Shown here piece by piece: positions 1 to 7,439 of a stretch of 7,901 nucleotides of DNA. The stretch spans positions 1-7,901 of the forward strand of contig JAISDV010000041.1 in the NCBI GenBank assembly GCA_031264545.1, read 5' to 3'. Position 1 is the first letter of the stretch; every line of letters starts with the position of its first letter. The translations under genes were made by a program, and so were the position numbers. This DNA is from Oscillospiraceae bacterium (GTDB taxonomy: Bacteria; Bacillota; Clostridia; Oscillospirales; Oscillospiraceae). The notes beneath the pieces are model-generated. The model searched no databases, was not told the origin of the DNA, and saw only the letters and a program-made list of their open reading frames with translations.

Positions 1-149
1 GCGGGGATATTGAAACCTTCTTTAATATCCGGCTTTCCTATAAGATACATGTCAAAAATTGTACCTTTAAAGACAATGCGCCGGCAATAACCTTTTTTTC
101 GGGCGTCATATGGTTTGAATGATCGCGAATGCGCGCCGGCGGATTATCG
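1..149. other. Non-coding or unassigned stretch downstream of lpdA
   Basis: This stretch is more AT-rich than the operon and codes for nothing I recognise. On the minus strand a frame stays open from a TAA near position 145 to the window edge. Its only ATG is at 50-48, and the nearest AAAGG lies about 12 bases upstream, too far for a convincing ribosome binding site. The peptide from that ATG (MYLIGKPDIKEGFNIP, running off the edge) matches no family I know. I see no hairpin followed by a T-run just after the lpdA stop, so where the gcv transcript ends is unclear. Confidence 0.5.
5..30. repeat. 10-bp inverted repeat (hairpin) at the window edge
   Basis: Positions 5-14 pair with 21-30: nine Watson-Crick pairs and one G-T, around a 6-base loop (15-20). 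The stem is AT-rich apart from two GC pairs at its base. On the minus strand, the direction of the operon, the sequence after the hairpin falls outside the window. Whether a T-run follows, which would make it the operon terminator, therefore cannot be seen. It could also be part of a dispersed palindromic repeat. Confidence 0.4.
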
Positions 150-1532
150 TCACAGGCCCCTCAGAACATGGATCGGCTCGCCCAAGGCGAGGTGCGCGGC
201 TTCCATGAGCGTTTCGCCGACCGTTGGGTGCGCGTGAATCGTCCGGCTGATGTCGCGGAGCGTACCGCCGCTTTGCATGACCGCCGCCGCTTCCCCGATG
301 ATCTCCGTGGCGTTCGGGCCGATGATATGACAGCCCAGAATCCTACCGCTCTTCTTATCGGCGATCAACTTCGTGAAACCCAAGGAGAAGCCCATCGCCA
401 GCGCCTTACCGCAAGCCGCCATGGGGAACTTTCCCACGACGATCTCTTCGCACGCGTCCCTTGCCCGCGCCTCCGTCATGCCGACCGCGCCTATTTCCGG
501 TATCGTGTATACGCAGCTCGGAACGACGTCGTAAGACATGGTCGAATGCCTGCCCGCGATGTTCTCGGCGGCGACGATCCCCTGCGCGCTCGCCACATGC
601 GCCAATTGGAGCTTGCCCGTCACATCGCCGACGGCATAGACGCCTTTTATGCCGGTTTGCATCCTTTCATTGACTTTTATATAATTTTCTTCCAATGACA
701 GATTCAGCCTTTGCAGCCCCGCTACATTCGGACGCCTGCCCACGCTCACCAAGACGCAATCCGCTTCGATTTCAGAGGCCCCGCCCGCGGATCCCGCGAT
801 TTTCAACTTGTATCCGCCGGGTCCGCCCGAAACCTCCGTCACACGGCAATCGGTCAGCGCCTTCACCCCGCTGAGGCGCAGGTTCTTTCTCAGAACCTCG
901 GAAACATCCTTGTCCATTGAGGGGAGGAGGCTCGGGAGCATTTCCACGATCGTCGCCTTGCTGCCGAAATTGCTGAAAACCGTCGCCATTTCGCAACCGA
1001 TGACCCCGCCGCCGATAATGACAAGGCGCTCCGGAACATGATCCAAGTCGAGCATTTCGGTGGAGGTCATGATGCCCTCCCCGTCCAAGCCCGGAATGGG
1101 TGGCATGAAATTCGTCGAGCCTGTCGCAATGATCAGATTGTCAAACGCAATTTCCTCGCCGGCGACGGACAGCTTGTTTTCGGAGAGAAGCTCGGCCTCG
1201 CCTTTGATCAGATCCACGCCGTTCGCCTTCAGCAGGCTTTTCACGCCGCCGGCCAAGCCGGAAACCACCTTGTCCTTCATCTCCATCGTGGCCCGCATAT
1301 CGACCTCGGGCTCCGCGATCCGCAAGCCCCGCTTTGCCGCCTGTTTGACTTCCCGGATGATTTCCGCGTTCTTGATCAAGGTCTTTGTCGGGATGCAGCC
1401 CGTGTTCAGGCAGGTTCCGCCCACCTCGGCCTTCTCTGCGATGACCGTCTTTACTCCCAAGCCCGCAAGCCTGATCGCGGCGACATAACCGCCGGGACCG
1501 GCGCCGATAATCGCGGCATCGTATTTTTTCAC
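150..1532 (-). CDS. lpdA: Dihydrolipoyl dehydrogenase (L-protein / E3)
   Basis: This flavoenzyme reoxidises the dihydrolipoyl arm of GcvH with NAD+, giving NADH and closing the glycine cleavage cycle. It can also serve other lipoyl complexes. The 460 residues are a normal length and show the family layout: the N-terminal FAD fold with GAGPGG (10-15), the redox disulfide in GGTCLNTGCIPTK with C41 and C46, ATGS near 136, the NAD fold GGGVIG (174-179), a second FAD contact YAVGD (299-303), and the dimer-interface HAHPTVGE (433-440) with the H435/E440 pair. It has no N-terminal lipoyl domain. The start is GTG at 1532-1530, because the ATG two bases upstream (1534) is followed at once by TGA. AAAGGAGG lies at 1544-1537. 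It is the last gene of the operon, 18 bases after the fusion gene. Having its own E3 in the operon suggests it is dedicated to glycine cleavage. Confidence 0.96.
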   Translation of the reverse strand: MKKYDAAIIGAGPGGYVAAIRLAGLGVKTVIAEKAEVGGTCLNTGCIPTKTLIKNAEIIREVKQAAKRGLRIAEPEVDMRATMEMKDKVVSGLAGGVKSLLKANGVDLIKGEAELLSENKLSVAGEEIAFDNLIIATGSTNFMPPIPGLDGEGIMTSTEMLDLDHVPERLVIIGGGVIGCEMATVFSNFGSKATIVEMLPSLLPSMDKDVSEVLRKNLRLSGVKALTDCRVTEVSGGPGGYKLKIAGSAGGASEIEADCVLVSVGRRPNVAGLQRLNLSLEENYIKVNERMQTGIKGVYAVGDVTGKLQLAHVASAQGIVAAENIAGRHSTMSYDVVPSCVYTIPEIGAVGMTEARARDACEEIVVGKFPMAACGKALAMGFSLGFTKLIADKKSGRILGCHIIGPNATEIIGEAAAVMQSGGTLRDISRTIHAHPTVGETLMEAAHLALGEPIHVLRGL

Positions 1533-1536
1533 ATTG

Positions 1537-1544
1537 CCTCCTTT
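1537..1544 (-). promoter_or_regulatory. Ribosome binding site of lpdA, deciding a GTG start
   Basis: A perfect AAAGGAGG core is followed by CAAT and then GTG at 1532, a spacing of 4 bases. The overlapping ATG at 1534 is only 2 bases from the core and reads ATG-TGA. Only the GTG frame gives the MKKYDAAIIGAGPGG N-terminus expected of Lpd, so GTG is the start. Confidence 0.8.
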
Positions 1545-1550
1545 ATATGG

Positions 1551-4196
1551 CTATATGGCGGCCGCCAACCGGTCGAGCTCCGCGGACAGCGCCTCATCCG
1601 TGAAGCAGTAGCGCAGGTCCGTGAAATCCGATCGCAGCCTCTTCACGTCCTCCTTCACGGCCATCCCATCCTTGATCACCGCCGCAATCAGCTCGGCGGC
1701 GCGCTCAAATTCGTCTTTGCCGAATCCGAAGCGCGTCATTTCCGCGACGCCGAGCCGCAGAGCGCCCGCCGCCGTGAAGCCCTCCTCCTCGGGTGTTGCC
1801 TGATAGTTTACAATTATGTTGTTTTCTTCCAAACGCTCGGCTGTCTCCGGCCCTGCGGCGTAGCCGACCTTGACGATCACCTGATGCGTTTCCGTGTAGG
1901 ATACGGACGGATCCCCCGCCACGTCCAAGCCCGCCTCCGCCAGACTCCTCGCGAAGCATTTGGCGTTTTCGATGACATTCTTCTGATATTCGTCCCGGAA
2001 GCAGTTCATCTCATAGGCGGCCATGAGCAGGGCGATCAGCGTGCCCGGATGGTGATTGCTGACACTGCCGGGAAACACCCTGTTCTCAATGCTTTCCCAT
2101 AGCTCATACTTGATTTCGTCCTCGTCGTAATCCGCGGCGATCACCCCGCGCTGGGAGCCGAAAAACGTCTTGTGCGTGGAGCCTGTGACGATTTCCGCCC
2201 CCTCGGCAAAGGGGTCTTGGAAATACGGGCCGACGAGGCCCAGGACATGCGCCATGTCGTACATCAGCGTCGTTTCAAGCCCCAGACCGTCCACGATTCT
2301 GCGGAGCTCCGCCACGGGCTCCTTGTGCAGCGTCATGCTCTTTCCCAGAATGATCAGCTCCGGCCTGTAGCGCTCGATGATCGCCTCCGTCTTTGCCAAA
2401 TCCGTCTTATAGGGGTTTTCGGCAAGCGGCGGAAAGTTCACCAAGGCCGCCTTGTCCGTAGCGGGATCCACCGCAATGCAGTCGTGCAGCGAACCCATGG
2501 GCTGGGCGCTCAGATGCCCGCCGTACAGGATATGATGGTTCAGAACATAGCCGAGCTTCACCGCGTCCCGCTTCCTGTTGGCCCTGTTTTTGAAGTCCAG
2601 CAAGGCGCTGAACACGGCGGCATTGCTCATTTGACCGCTGATCGCCCGGATTTCCGCCTCGCGGCAGCCGAAATACCGTTTGAATTCCTCCGTGAGCAGT
2701 CGCTCCGCCTGGTGCAGGAATTTCGTCCCTTGGTAATAGAACACGTCGCTGTCGTAAAAGGACTTCATCTTTTTGTGCTCGCCGTATCTGAAAGAGGGGT
2801 CCAAAATCGACAGGAGGCGCAGACCGCGGGAATGGGTCTGCTCCGAGGGTATCAGGTTCAGGCACTCCGTCTGCCGCCACATATGGTTTTCCGCGCCGGC
2901 CCGCACCAAATGCAGGGCTTTTTCCCTGTAATCCCCGGAAATGTCCGCCGGCTTTTCCGCCTTTTCCGCGTCAGGTAGGATTACGCGCGCGAAAGGCGGG
3001 TCGATGCTCCGCAGGTGGTCTCTGACGACGACGGCGCTCTCTTTCTTCCCTCGGATGTCCACCTCGATCTCGTCCCCCGGCTGCAGATCATTGCGCAGCA
3101 GGGCCAGCCCGATTCGCCGCGTCCGGCTTTCCTCCGTAAGCGTCGTGGCCAAACCCTCCCCGCTCGTTACATAATACGGCGTTACGCTCCCGCTCGTTAC
3201 ATAGCCGACATCCTCCCCGTTTCGCGTAATCCCGTAGCCCGCGCGCGGCACGCCCTTTCCTGTCATCGCGAAAGTCCCAATCCGGCGCGGCAACGCGTCT
3301 GTGCCGTCAAACCGGCCGTTCACGATCCGCTCGAAGGCCTTGAATTGCTCGAGCAGCTTCGCCCTGCCGATGTACTCCCCCTTGGCCTCCGAGAAGCTCA
3401 CCGCGAACTTCGCGAGCGGCGCCGAGAATATGGGTATGGCCTTCCCCTCTGCGTCCGCGCCGAACTCATGCCCGTACAGCGGCAAGCCCGCCTCCAAGCG
3501 CAGCGTGTCCCTGGCGCCCAGCCCCGTCGGCTTCGCGCCCTCCGCGATCAGTCGCCGCCAAAGCTCCGGCGTTTCCTCAGCCTTCGCGAACAGCTCATAG
3601 CCGATGGGTTCCCCCGTATAGCCGGTCTTTGCGATCAACACATCCTTGCCCTCGAGCCTTATGCGGTTCATGGCGTTCTTCACGGGCTCCGTCAAAAATG
3701 CGCCCTCCGCCAAGGAAAGCAACATACGCTTTGATTCCGGTCCCTGCAGGGAGATCATGCCCATATCTTCCGTCCAATCGTCCATACGGGCGTCAAAGTC
3801 CGCAATCATACGGCTCAAATGCTCCCAATCCTTCCGCGCGTTGGAGGCGTTGACCACCAGAAGGTACTCCTCCTCCGCAAGCCGGTACAGATAGGCGTCG
3901 TCCAAGGCCCCGCCGTCCTCGTCCGGAATCAGCGCGTACTGCGCCTGCAGCGCCTCGAGCGCCGAGACGTTGCTGCTCAGGCAGCGCTGCAAAAACGCGA
4001 GGGCGCCCGGCCCCGACACGCGAAAACGGCCCATGTGGGAGATGTCAAACAGGCCCGCGTTCTTTCGCGTATTCAGATGTTCCTCCAATATGCCGCTCGG
4101 ATAATTCACGGGCATCTCATAGCCGCCGAAATCCATCATCTTGGCGCCCAATCCGAGGTGTTCTTCGTATAAAATCGTTCGCTTCAACGCATCCAT
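1551..4196 (-). CDS. Fused aminomethyltransferase (T-protein) - SHMT-like protein
   Basis: This is one uninterrupted 881-residue frame. Residues 1-400 are T-protein, which takes the aminomethyl group from GcvH, releases ammonia and makes 5,10-methylene-THF. It shows YEMPVNYPSGILEEH (26-40), GLFDISHMGR (48-57), GGALDD with the likely catalytic Asp near 100, GARDTLRLEAGLPLYGHE (227-244) and the C-terminal barrel GYVTSG (331-336). A charged, Ala/Pro-containing linker (about 401-420) leads to a PLP fold-type I SHMT-like domain (421-881). That domain has NLIPSEQ (447-453), RYGE (470-473, aligning with the SHMT Tyr/Glu pair), YGGHL (558-562, pterin loop), YDMAH with D647 and H650, THKTF with PLP lysine K676, and R814 in LRLG. 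It probably makes serine from glycine and methylene-THF, but several motifs differ from GlyA, so another aldol substrate is possible. The ATG is 3 bases after the gcvPB stop, with AGGAG 6 bases upstream. No internal start with a good ribosome binding site lies near the junction. Confidence 0.9.
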   Translation of the reverse strand: MDALKRTILYEEHLGLGAKMMDFGGYEMPVNYPSGILEEHLNTRKNAGLFDISHMGRFRVSGPGALAFLQRCLSSNVSALEALQAQYALIPDEDGGALDDAYLYRLAEEEYLLVVNASNARKDWEHLSRMIADFDARMDDWTEDMGMISLQGPESKRMLLSLAEGAFLTEPVKNAMNRIRLEGKDVLIAKTGYTGEPIGYELFAKAEETPELWRRLIAEGAKPTGLGARDTLRLEAGLPLYGHEFGADAEGKAIPIFSAPLAKFAVSFSEAKGEYIGRAKLLEQFKAFERIVNGRFDGTDALPRRIGTFAMTGKGVPRAGYGITRNGEDVGYVTSGSVTPYYVTSGEGLATTLTEESRTRRIGLALLRNDLQPGDEIEVDIRGKKESAVVVRDHLRSIDPPFARVILPDAEKAEKPADISGDYREKALHLVRAGAENHMWRQTECLNLIPSEQTHSRGLRLLSILDPSFRYGEHKKMKSFYDSDVFYYQGTKFLHQAERLLTEEFKRYFGCREAEIRAISGQMSNAAVFSALLDFKNRANRKRDAVKLGYVLNHHILYGGHLSAQPMGSLHDCIAVDPATDKAALVNFPPLAENPYKTDLAKTEAIIERYRPELIILGKSMTLHKEPVAELRRIVDGLGLETTLMYDMAHVLGLVGPYFQDPFAEGAEIVTGSTHKTFFGSQRGVIAADYDEDEIKYELWESIENRVFPGSVSNHHPGTLIALLMAAYEMNCFRDEYQKNVIENAKCFARSLAEAGLDVAGDPSVSYTETHQVIVKVGYAAGPETAERLEENNIIVNYQATPEEEGFTAAGALRLGVAEMTRFGFGKDEFERAAELIAAVIKDGMAVKEDVKRLRSDFTDLRYCFTDEALSAELDRLAAAI
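1554..2936 (-). other. SHMT-like PLP domain of the fusion
   Basis: Residues 421-881 cover a full SHMT fold, about 460 residues against roughly 420 for bacterial GlyA. K676 (codon at 2171-2169) in TGSTHKTFFGSQRG is the Schiff-base lysine. D647 and H650 fit the residues that bind and stack on PLP. S620 fits the serine near the cofactor, and R814 the arginine that binds the substrate carboxylate. Differences from canonical GlyA: the segment after RYGE is about 5 residues longer, the QGGP loop after VFPG is replaced by SVSNHHPG (711-718), and the usual RxGTPAxT reads RLGVAEMT (814-821). From memory, similar motifs occur in divergent SHMT-like enzymes such as threonine transaldolases and methylserine hydroxymethyltransferases. 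I could not verify this. Confidence 0.8.
2997..4196 (-). other. gcvT: GcvT (aminomethyltransferase) domain of the fusion
   Basis: Residues 1-400 of the fusion cover the whole of a normal T-protein (about 360-370 residues), including the folate-binding core and the C-terminal barrel. The domain is somewhat longer than usual. The stretch between GHE (242-244) and GYVTSG (331) has diverged from typical GcvT, and the domain does not stop after AVVV (388-391) as free T-proteins nearly do but runs on through RDHLRSIDPPFARVIL. The extra residues may pack against the SHMT-like half. Confidence 0.85.
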
Positions 4197-4199
4197 ATC

Positions 4200-5663
4200 C
4201 TACTCCTCATCTTCCGTCCACTTCAGCACAGGCGATTTTGCGGCCCTGAGCTCATCAACCCGTCGCACGGGCGCGCTTTGCGGCGCCTCCTTCAAAAGTT
4301 CGGGAGCGGCGGTCGCCTCCCGCGCGATCCGCTCCATCGCGGCGATGAAAGCGTCCAAATCCGCGAGGCTTTCCGTTTCCGTGGGCTCGATCATCAGAGC
4401 GTTTTCGACGATCAGCGGGAAATACACCGTCGGCGGATGGAAGCCGAGATCAATCAGGCGCTTCGCCACATCCAAGGTCTTGACGCCGGGCGCGCCGGAC
4501 GCCAAGCCGTCGAATACGAATTCGTGCATACAGGGGCGATCATAGGGCAGCTTGTACAGGCCTTTCAAGCTCTCCTTGATGTAGTTCGCGTTCAGCACCG
4601 CGTTTTGGGACGCCTCCTTCAGCCCCTCCGCACCCAACATCTTGATGTAGCACCAGGCCTTGAGCAGCACGCCGAAATTCCCGTAAAAGGACTTGAGCCT
4701 GCCGATGCTCTCGGCGCCGCCAAAGTCCAAGCCATAGACGTCGCCCCTCTTTGCGACCGTCGGGCGGGGCAGAAAGCGGATCAGATCCTCCCGCACGCCC
4801 AAGGGTCCCGCGCCCGGTCCCCCGCCTCCGTGCGGCGTCGAAAACGTCTTGTGCATGTTGAGGTGTATCACGTCAAAGCCCATGTCGCCGGGCCGCGCCA
4901 CGCCCATGATCGCGTTCATATTGGCCCCGTCGTAATAGAGCAGTCCGCCGGCGCCGTGAACCATCTCCGCAATGCGCAGGATATCGCGTTCAAACAGACC
5001 CAGGGTGTTGGGGTTTGTCAGCATCAGGCCGGCGACATCCTCGTTCAGCGCGGCGCCGAGCGCGGCCTTATCCACCGTGCCGTCTTTGGCGGAAGCGATT
5101 TGGACAACCTCAAATCCCGCCTCCGCCGCACTGGCGGGGTTTGTCCCGTGGGAGGAATCCGGAACGATGATTCGCCTCCGCCTCCCCTCGCCCCGGCTCT
5201 CGTGCCATGCCTTGAAGATCATGAGCCCCGCCAATTCGCCCTGCGCGCCGGCTGCGGGCTGCAGGCTGAACTTCGCCATGCCCGTGATCTCCGACAGCAT
5301 CCGATCGAGCTCGTACATGATCCTGAGCGCGCCTTGGGCCGCCGCCTCCGGCAGGTACGGATGCAGACCGCTGAAAGCGGGCATTGCGGCCGCGTCCTCG
5401 TTGAACTTGGGATTGTATTTCATGGTGCAGGAACCGAGCGGGTACATACCCCCGTCCAGGCCGTAGTTCTCTCGGGACAGGCGCGTATAATGCCTGACCG
5501 CCTCCGGCTCGCTCACCTGCGGCAGGAGCGGAGCCTCGGTCCTGAGCAGCTTCTCCGGAATCCCATAAGGACCCTCGTCCTCAATGCCCGAGGCGGGCAG
5601 CCTGTAGCCCGTTTTTCCCTCCGACGACAGTTCAAAAATCAATTTATCGTAATGCCGGCTCAT
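4200..5663 (-). CDS. gcvPB: Glycine dehydrogenase (decarboxylating) subunit 2, P-protein PLP subunit
   Basis: This is the C-terminal half of a split P-protein. With GcvPA it decarboxylates glycine on PLP and transfers the aminomethyl group to the oxidised lipoyl arm of GcvH. Length is 487 residues, usual for this subunit. Motifs seen: YPLGSCTMKYNPK (74-86), QPAAGAQGELAGL (135-147), DSSHGTNPASAA (169-180), YYDGANMNAI (243-252) and HLNMHKTFSTPHGGGGPG (267-284), in which K272 is the PLP lysine (the conserved MHKTFSxPHGGGGPG signature), then FHPPTVYFPLIVENALMIEPTE near 408-429. The ATG overlaps the gcvPA stop as ATGA, with GGAG 7 bases upstream, so translation is probably coupled. Nothing looks truncated. 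Confidence 0.97.
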   Translation of the reverse strand: MSRHYDKLIFELSSEGKTGYRLPASGIEDEGPYGIPEKLLRTEAPLLPQVSEPEAVRHYTRLSRENYGLDGGMYPLGSCTMKYNPKFNEDAAAMPAFSGLHPYLPEAAAQGALRIMYELDRMLSEITGMAKFSLQPAAGAQGELAGLMIFKAWHESRGEGRRRRIIVPDSSHGTNPASAAEAGFEVVQIASAKDGTVDKAALGAALNEDVAGLMLTNPNTLGLFERDILRIAEMVHGAGGLLYYDGANMNAIMGVARPGDMGFDVIHLNMHKTFSTPHGGGGPGAGPLGVREDLIRFLPRPTVAKRGDVYGLDFGGAESIGRLKSFYGNFGVLLKAWCYIKMLGAEGLKEASQNAVLNANYIKESLKGLYKLPYDRPCMHEFVFDGLASGAPGVKTLDVAKRLIDLGFHPPTVYFPLIVENALMIEPTETESLADLDAFIAAMERIAREATAAPELLKEAPQSAPVRRVDELRAAKSPVLKWTEDEE

Positions 5664-7030
5664 TTCCCCGCTCCTTTCCGCTCCGCCAGAAGCGAAACCA
5701 GGCGATCCATCTCTTCCTTCGTCCTCTTTTCCGTAACGCAGAACAGCGCCGCGCGATCATCGGCCGGATAGCCGGCCCCCGGAAGCGCGTCCGCGAGCGG
5801 ATATCCGCCCAGTATGCCGTTTCGGAGCAGCATCTCGTTGGCCTCGCGCGCGTCCGCGGGCAGCTTTACGGCAAATTCGTCGAAAAACGGGCCGTCGAAC
5901 AGGGGTTTTATGCCGATTCGCTCGAGGCGCTTTTGCAGATAGCGCGCCTTTTTCATGCTCTGCTCCGCCGCCTCCCGCAAGCCCTCTCCGCCGAGCAGAC
6001 TGAGATAGATCGCGGCGGTCAGCGCGTTGAGCCCCTGGTTGGAGCATATGTTCGAGGTGGCCTTCTCTCGGCGTATGTGCTGCTCTCTGGTTTGCAGGGT
6101 AAGCGTGAAGGCCCGCCTTCCCTCAAGATCAAGGGTTTGGCCGACCATCCTGCCCGGCAGCTTGCGCATCAGGGGCGCCTTTGCCGCCATAAAGCCCAGA
6201 TAGGGTCCGCCGTAATTCAAAGCCGTGCCGAAGGACTGCCCCTCGCCGACCGCGATATCCGCCCCCTGCCTGCCCGGACTCTCCAGAACGGCCAGAGACA
6301 GCGGGTCCGTGACGCAGGCGACGAGCAGGGCCTTTCGCGCGTGCGTCGGGCCTTCAAGCGCGGAAATATCCTCGATGAGTCCGAAGAAATTCGGGCTCTG
6401 CGCGACGACGCAAGCCGTGTCGTCCGACAGGAGCGAGGACAGGGCCGCCGCATCCGTGACGCCGTCTTTCAGCGGGATATCCGAAAGGGCAATCCCGCCC
6501 GCCCGCGCGTAGGTTTCGATCACCTCGCGCGTCTCGGGATGCACGGCGCGCGATACGAGGACGGCGCGCCTCCCCGTATGCCGGACGGCCGTCAGCACGG
6601 CCTCCGCGCAGGCGGAGGCCCCGTCGTACATGGAGGCGTTGGCCGCGTCCATGCCGGTCAGACTCGCGATCATCGTCTGAAACTCGAATATCGCCTGCAG
6701 GGTCCCTTGGCTGATCTCCGGTTGATAGGGCGTATAGGCCGTGTAAAACTCCGAGCGCGAGGTCAGGTACTTGATCGCGGAAGGAATCAGCCTGTCGTAT
6801 GCGCCGGCGCCGAGGAAGCATACAAGGCGTTCCGCACCGGTGTTTTTTTCGGCGATCGCGCCCAGTTCCCTGTAAAGCTCCGCCTCGGACAGCGGCTTTC
6901 CGAGCGTCAGATCCCCTTTCAGCCTGAGCCCCGCGGGGATGTCGCGATACAGCTCGTCCAGGGATGCGGCGCCGATGACGTCGAGCATGTGCTCCCTGTC
7001 GGAGCGCGTGTTCGGAACGTATGCGCTCAT
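5660..7030 (-). CDS. gcvPA: Glycine dehydrogenase (decarboxylating) subunit 1, P-protein
   Basis: This is the N-terminal half of the split P-protein. It folds like GcvPB but lacks the PLP lysine, and pairs with it in a heterotetramer. Length is 456 residues, normal. Motifs: PNTRSDREHMLDVIG near the start (6-20), the conserved AYTPYQPEISQGTLQ (98-112), YDGASACAEA (135-144), VGEGQSFG and NYGGPYLGF (261-268 and 272-280), PGRMVGQTLD (292-301), and TREQHIRREKATSNICSNQ (314-332), one of the strongest signatures of the family. The start is an ATG whose bases overlap the gcvH stop (ATGA), preceded by AAGGAG. Split PA/PB is usual in Bacillota, Thermotogota, Synergistota and archaea, whereas most Proteobacteria have a single GcvP. 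Confidence 0.97.
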   Translation of the reverse strand: MSAYVPNTRSDREHMLDVIGAASLDELYRDIPAGLRLKGDLTLGKPLSEAELYRELGAIAEKNTGAERLVCFLGAGAYDRLIPSAIKYLTSRSEFYTAYTPYQPEISQGTLQAIFEFQTMIASLTGMDAANASMYDGASACAEAVLTAVRHTGRRAVLVSRAVHPETREVIETYARAGGIALSDIPLKDGVTDAAALSSLLSDDTACVVAQSPNFFGLIEDISALEGPTHARKALLVACVTDPLSLAVLESPGRQGADIAVGEGQSFGTALNYGGPYLGFMAAKAPLMRKLPGRMVGQTLDLEGRRAFTLTLQTREQHIRREKATSNICSNQGLNALTAAIYLSLLGGEGLREAAEQSMKKARYLQKRLERIGIKPLFDGPFFDEFAVKLPADAREANEMLLRNGILGGYPLADALPGAGYPADDRAALFCVTEKRTKEEMDRLVSLLAERKGAGK

Positions 7031-7416
7031 TCCCCGCTCTCCTTCTCCGTCAGCTCCCTGTAAGCGGCCGCGTCCAGGAGGGCGCCCGGCGCAAAGGGGT
7101 CCTTCAGCGAAACGGTGATCAGCCGGTTTCCGAAGGCGTCGTCCTTGAGCAGCGCGGGATCTTCCTCAACCGCGTCGTTCCGCTCCGTCACCGTGCCGGA
7201 AACGGGCATGAACAGCTCCGAGACTGCCTTGACGGATTCGATCGCGCCGAATACATCCCCGGCCGCGAATTCGCTTCCAATTTCCGGCAATTCAACATAC
7301 GCGATGTCCCCAAGCGCGTGCTGCGCGAAATCGGTGATCCCGATATGGGCCGTTTCGCCTTCGACCTTCAGCCATTCATGCTCGCGCGTGTAGTAAAGTC
7401 CGTCCAATATTTTCAT
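7027..7416 (-). CDS. gcvH: Glycine cleavage system H-protein (lipoyl carrier)
   Basis: H-protein shuttles the aminomethyl group from P- to T-protein and electrons to Lpd on a lipoylated lysine. The 129 residues are the usual size. YTREHEWLK (9-17), GITDFAQHALGDI (26-38) and YVELPEIGS (40-48) are standard, and K63 in GAIESVKAVSE is the lipoylation site. The C-terminal stretch (EEDPALLKDDAFGNRLITV, 84-102) is slightly unusual beside the common NxxPxxxGWL form. I chose ATG 7416-7414 over a farther upstream start at 7455: it has AAAGGAGG 5 bases away and gives the conserved N-terminus, while the longer reading would run through the terminator hairpin. It is the first gene of the operon and its stop overlaps gcvPA. 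Lipoylation must come from genes outside the window. Confidence 0.97.
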   Translation of the reverse strand: MKILDGLYYTREHEWLKVEGETAHIGITDFAQHALGDIAYVELPEIGSEFAAGDVFGAIESVKAVSELFMPVSGTVTERNDAVEEDPALLKDDAFGNRLITVSLKDPFAPGALLDAAAYRELTEKESGE

Positions 7417-7421
7417 ATCTG

Positions 7422-7429
7422 CCTCCTTT
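7422..7429 (-). promoter_or_regulatory. Ribosome binding site of gcvH
   Basis: A perfect AAAGGAGG core sits 5 bases before the ATG at 7416 and decides the gcvH start. It lies just outside the terminator T-run, so the riboswitch most likely acts on transcription rather than by hiding this site. Confidence 0.85.
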
Positions 7430-7439
7430 GCCAAACCAT

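Noticed and set aside
1038..2102. Plus-strand open frame of 354 codons across the lpdA / fusion junction
   Set aside because: Spans two real genes on the other strand and the gap between them. No ribosome binding site or family likeness.
2880..2936. Possible internal start giving a separate SHMT-like protein
   Set aside because: The only ATG near the junction (codon 439, at 2882) is preceded by GGAAAACCAT with no good ribosome binding core, and it would remove the start of the domain.
4278..5771. Plus-strand open frame of 497 codons opposite gcvPB and the end of gcvPA
   Set aside because: It lies antisense to well-conserved P-protein genes. Its translation is rich in Arg, His, Gln and Ala, typical of antisense frames in GC-rich DNA, with no recognisable domain.
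5660..7030. Split P-protein as a novelty or a broken gcvP
   Set aside because: Two-subunit P-protein is normal in many Gram-positive and deep-branching bacteria. Both halves are full length with an ATGA overlap.
5933..7063. Plus-strand open frame of 376 codons opposite gcvPA
   Set aside because: Antisense shadow of a certain gene, same biased composition, no motif.
7415..7439. Eight-codon leader peptide (ATG at 7439) whose TGA overlaps the gcvH ATG
   Set aside because: It has no ribosome binding site, only the terminator T-run upstream. Regulation is explained by the riboswitch.
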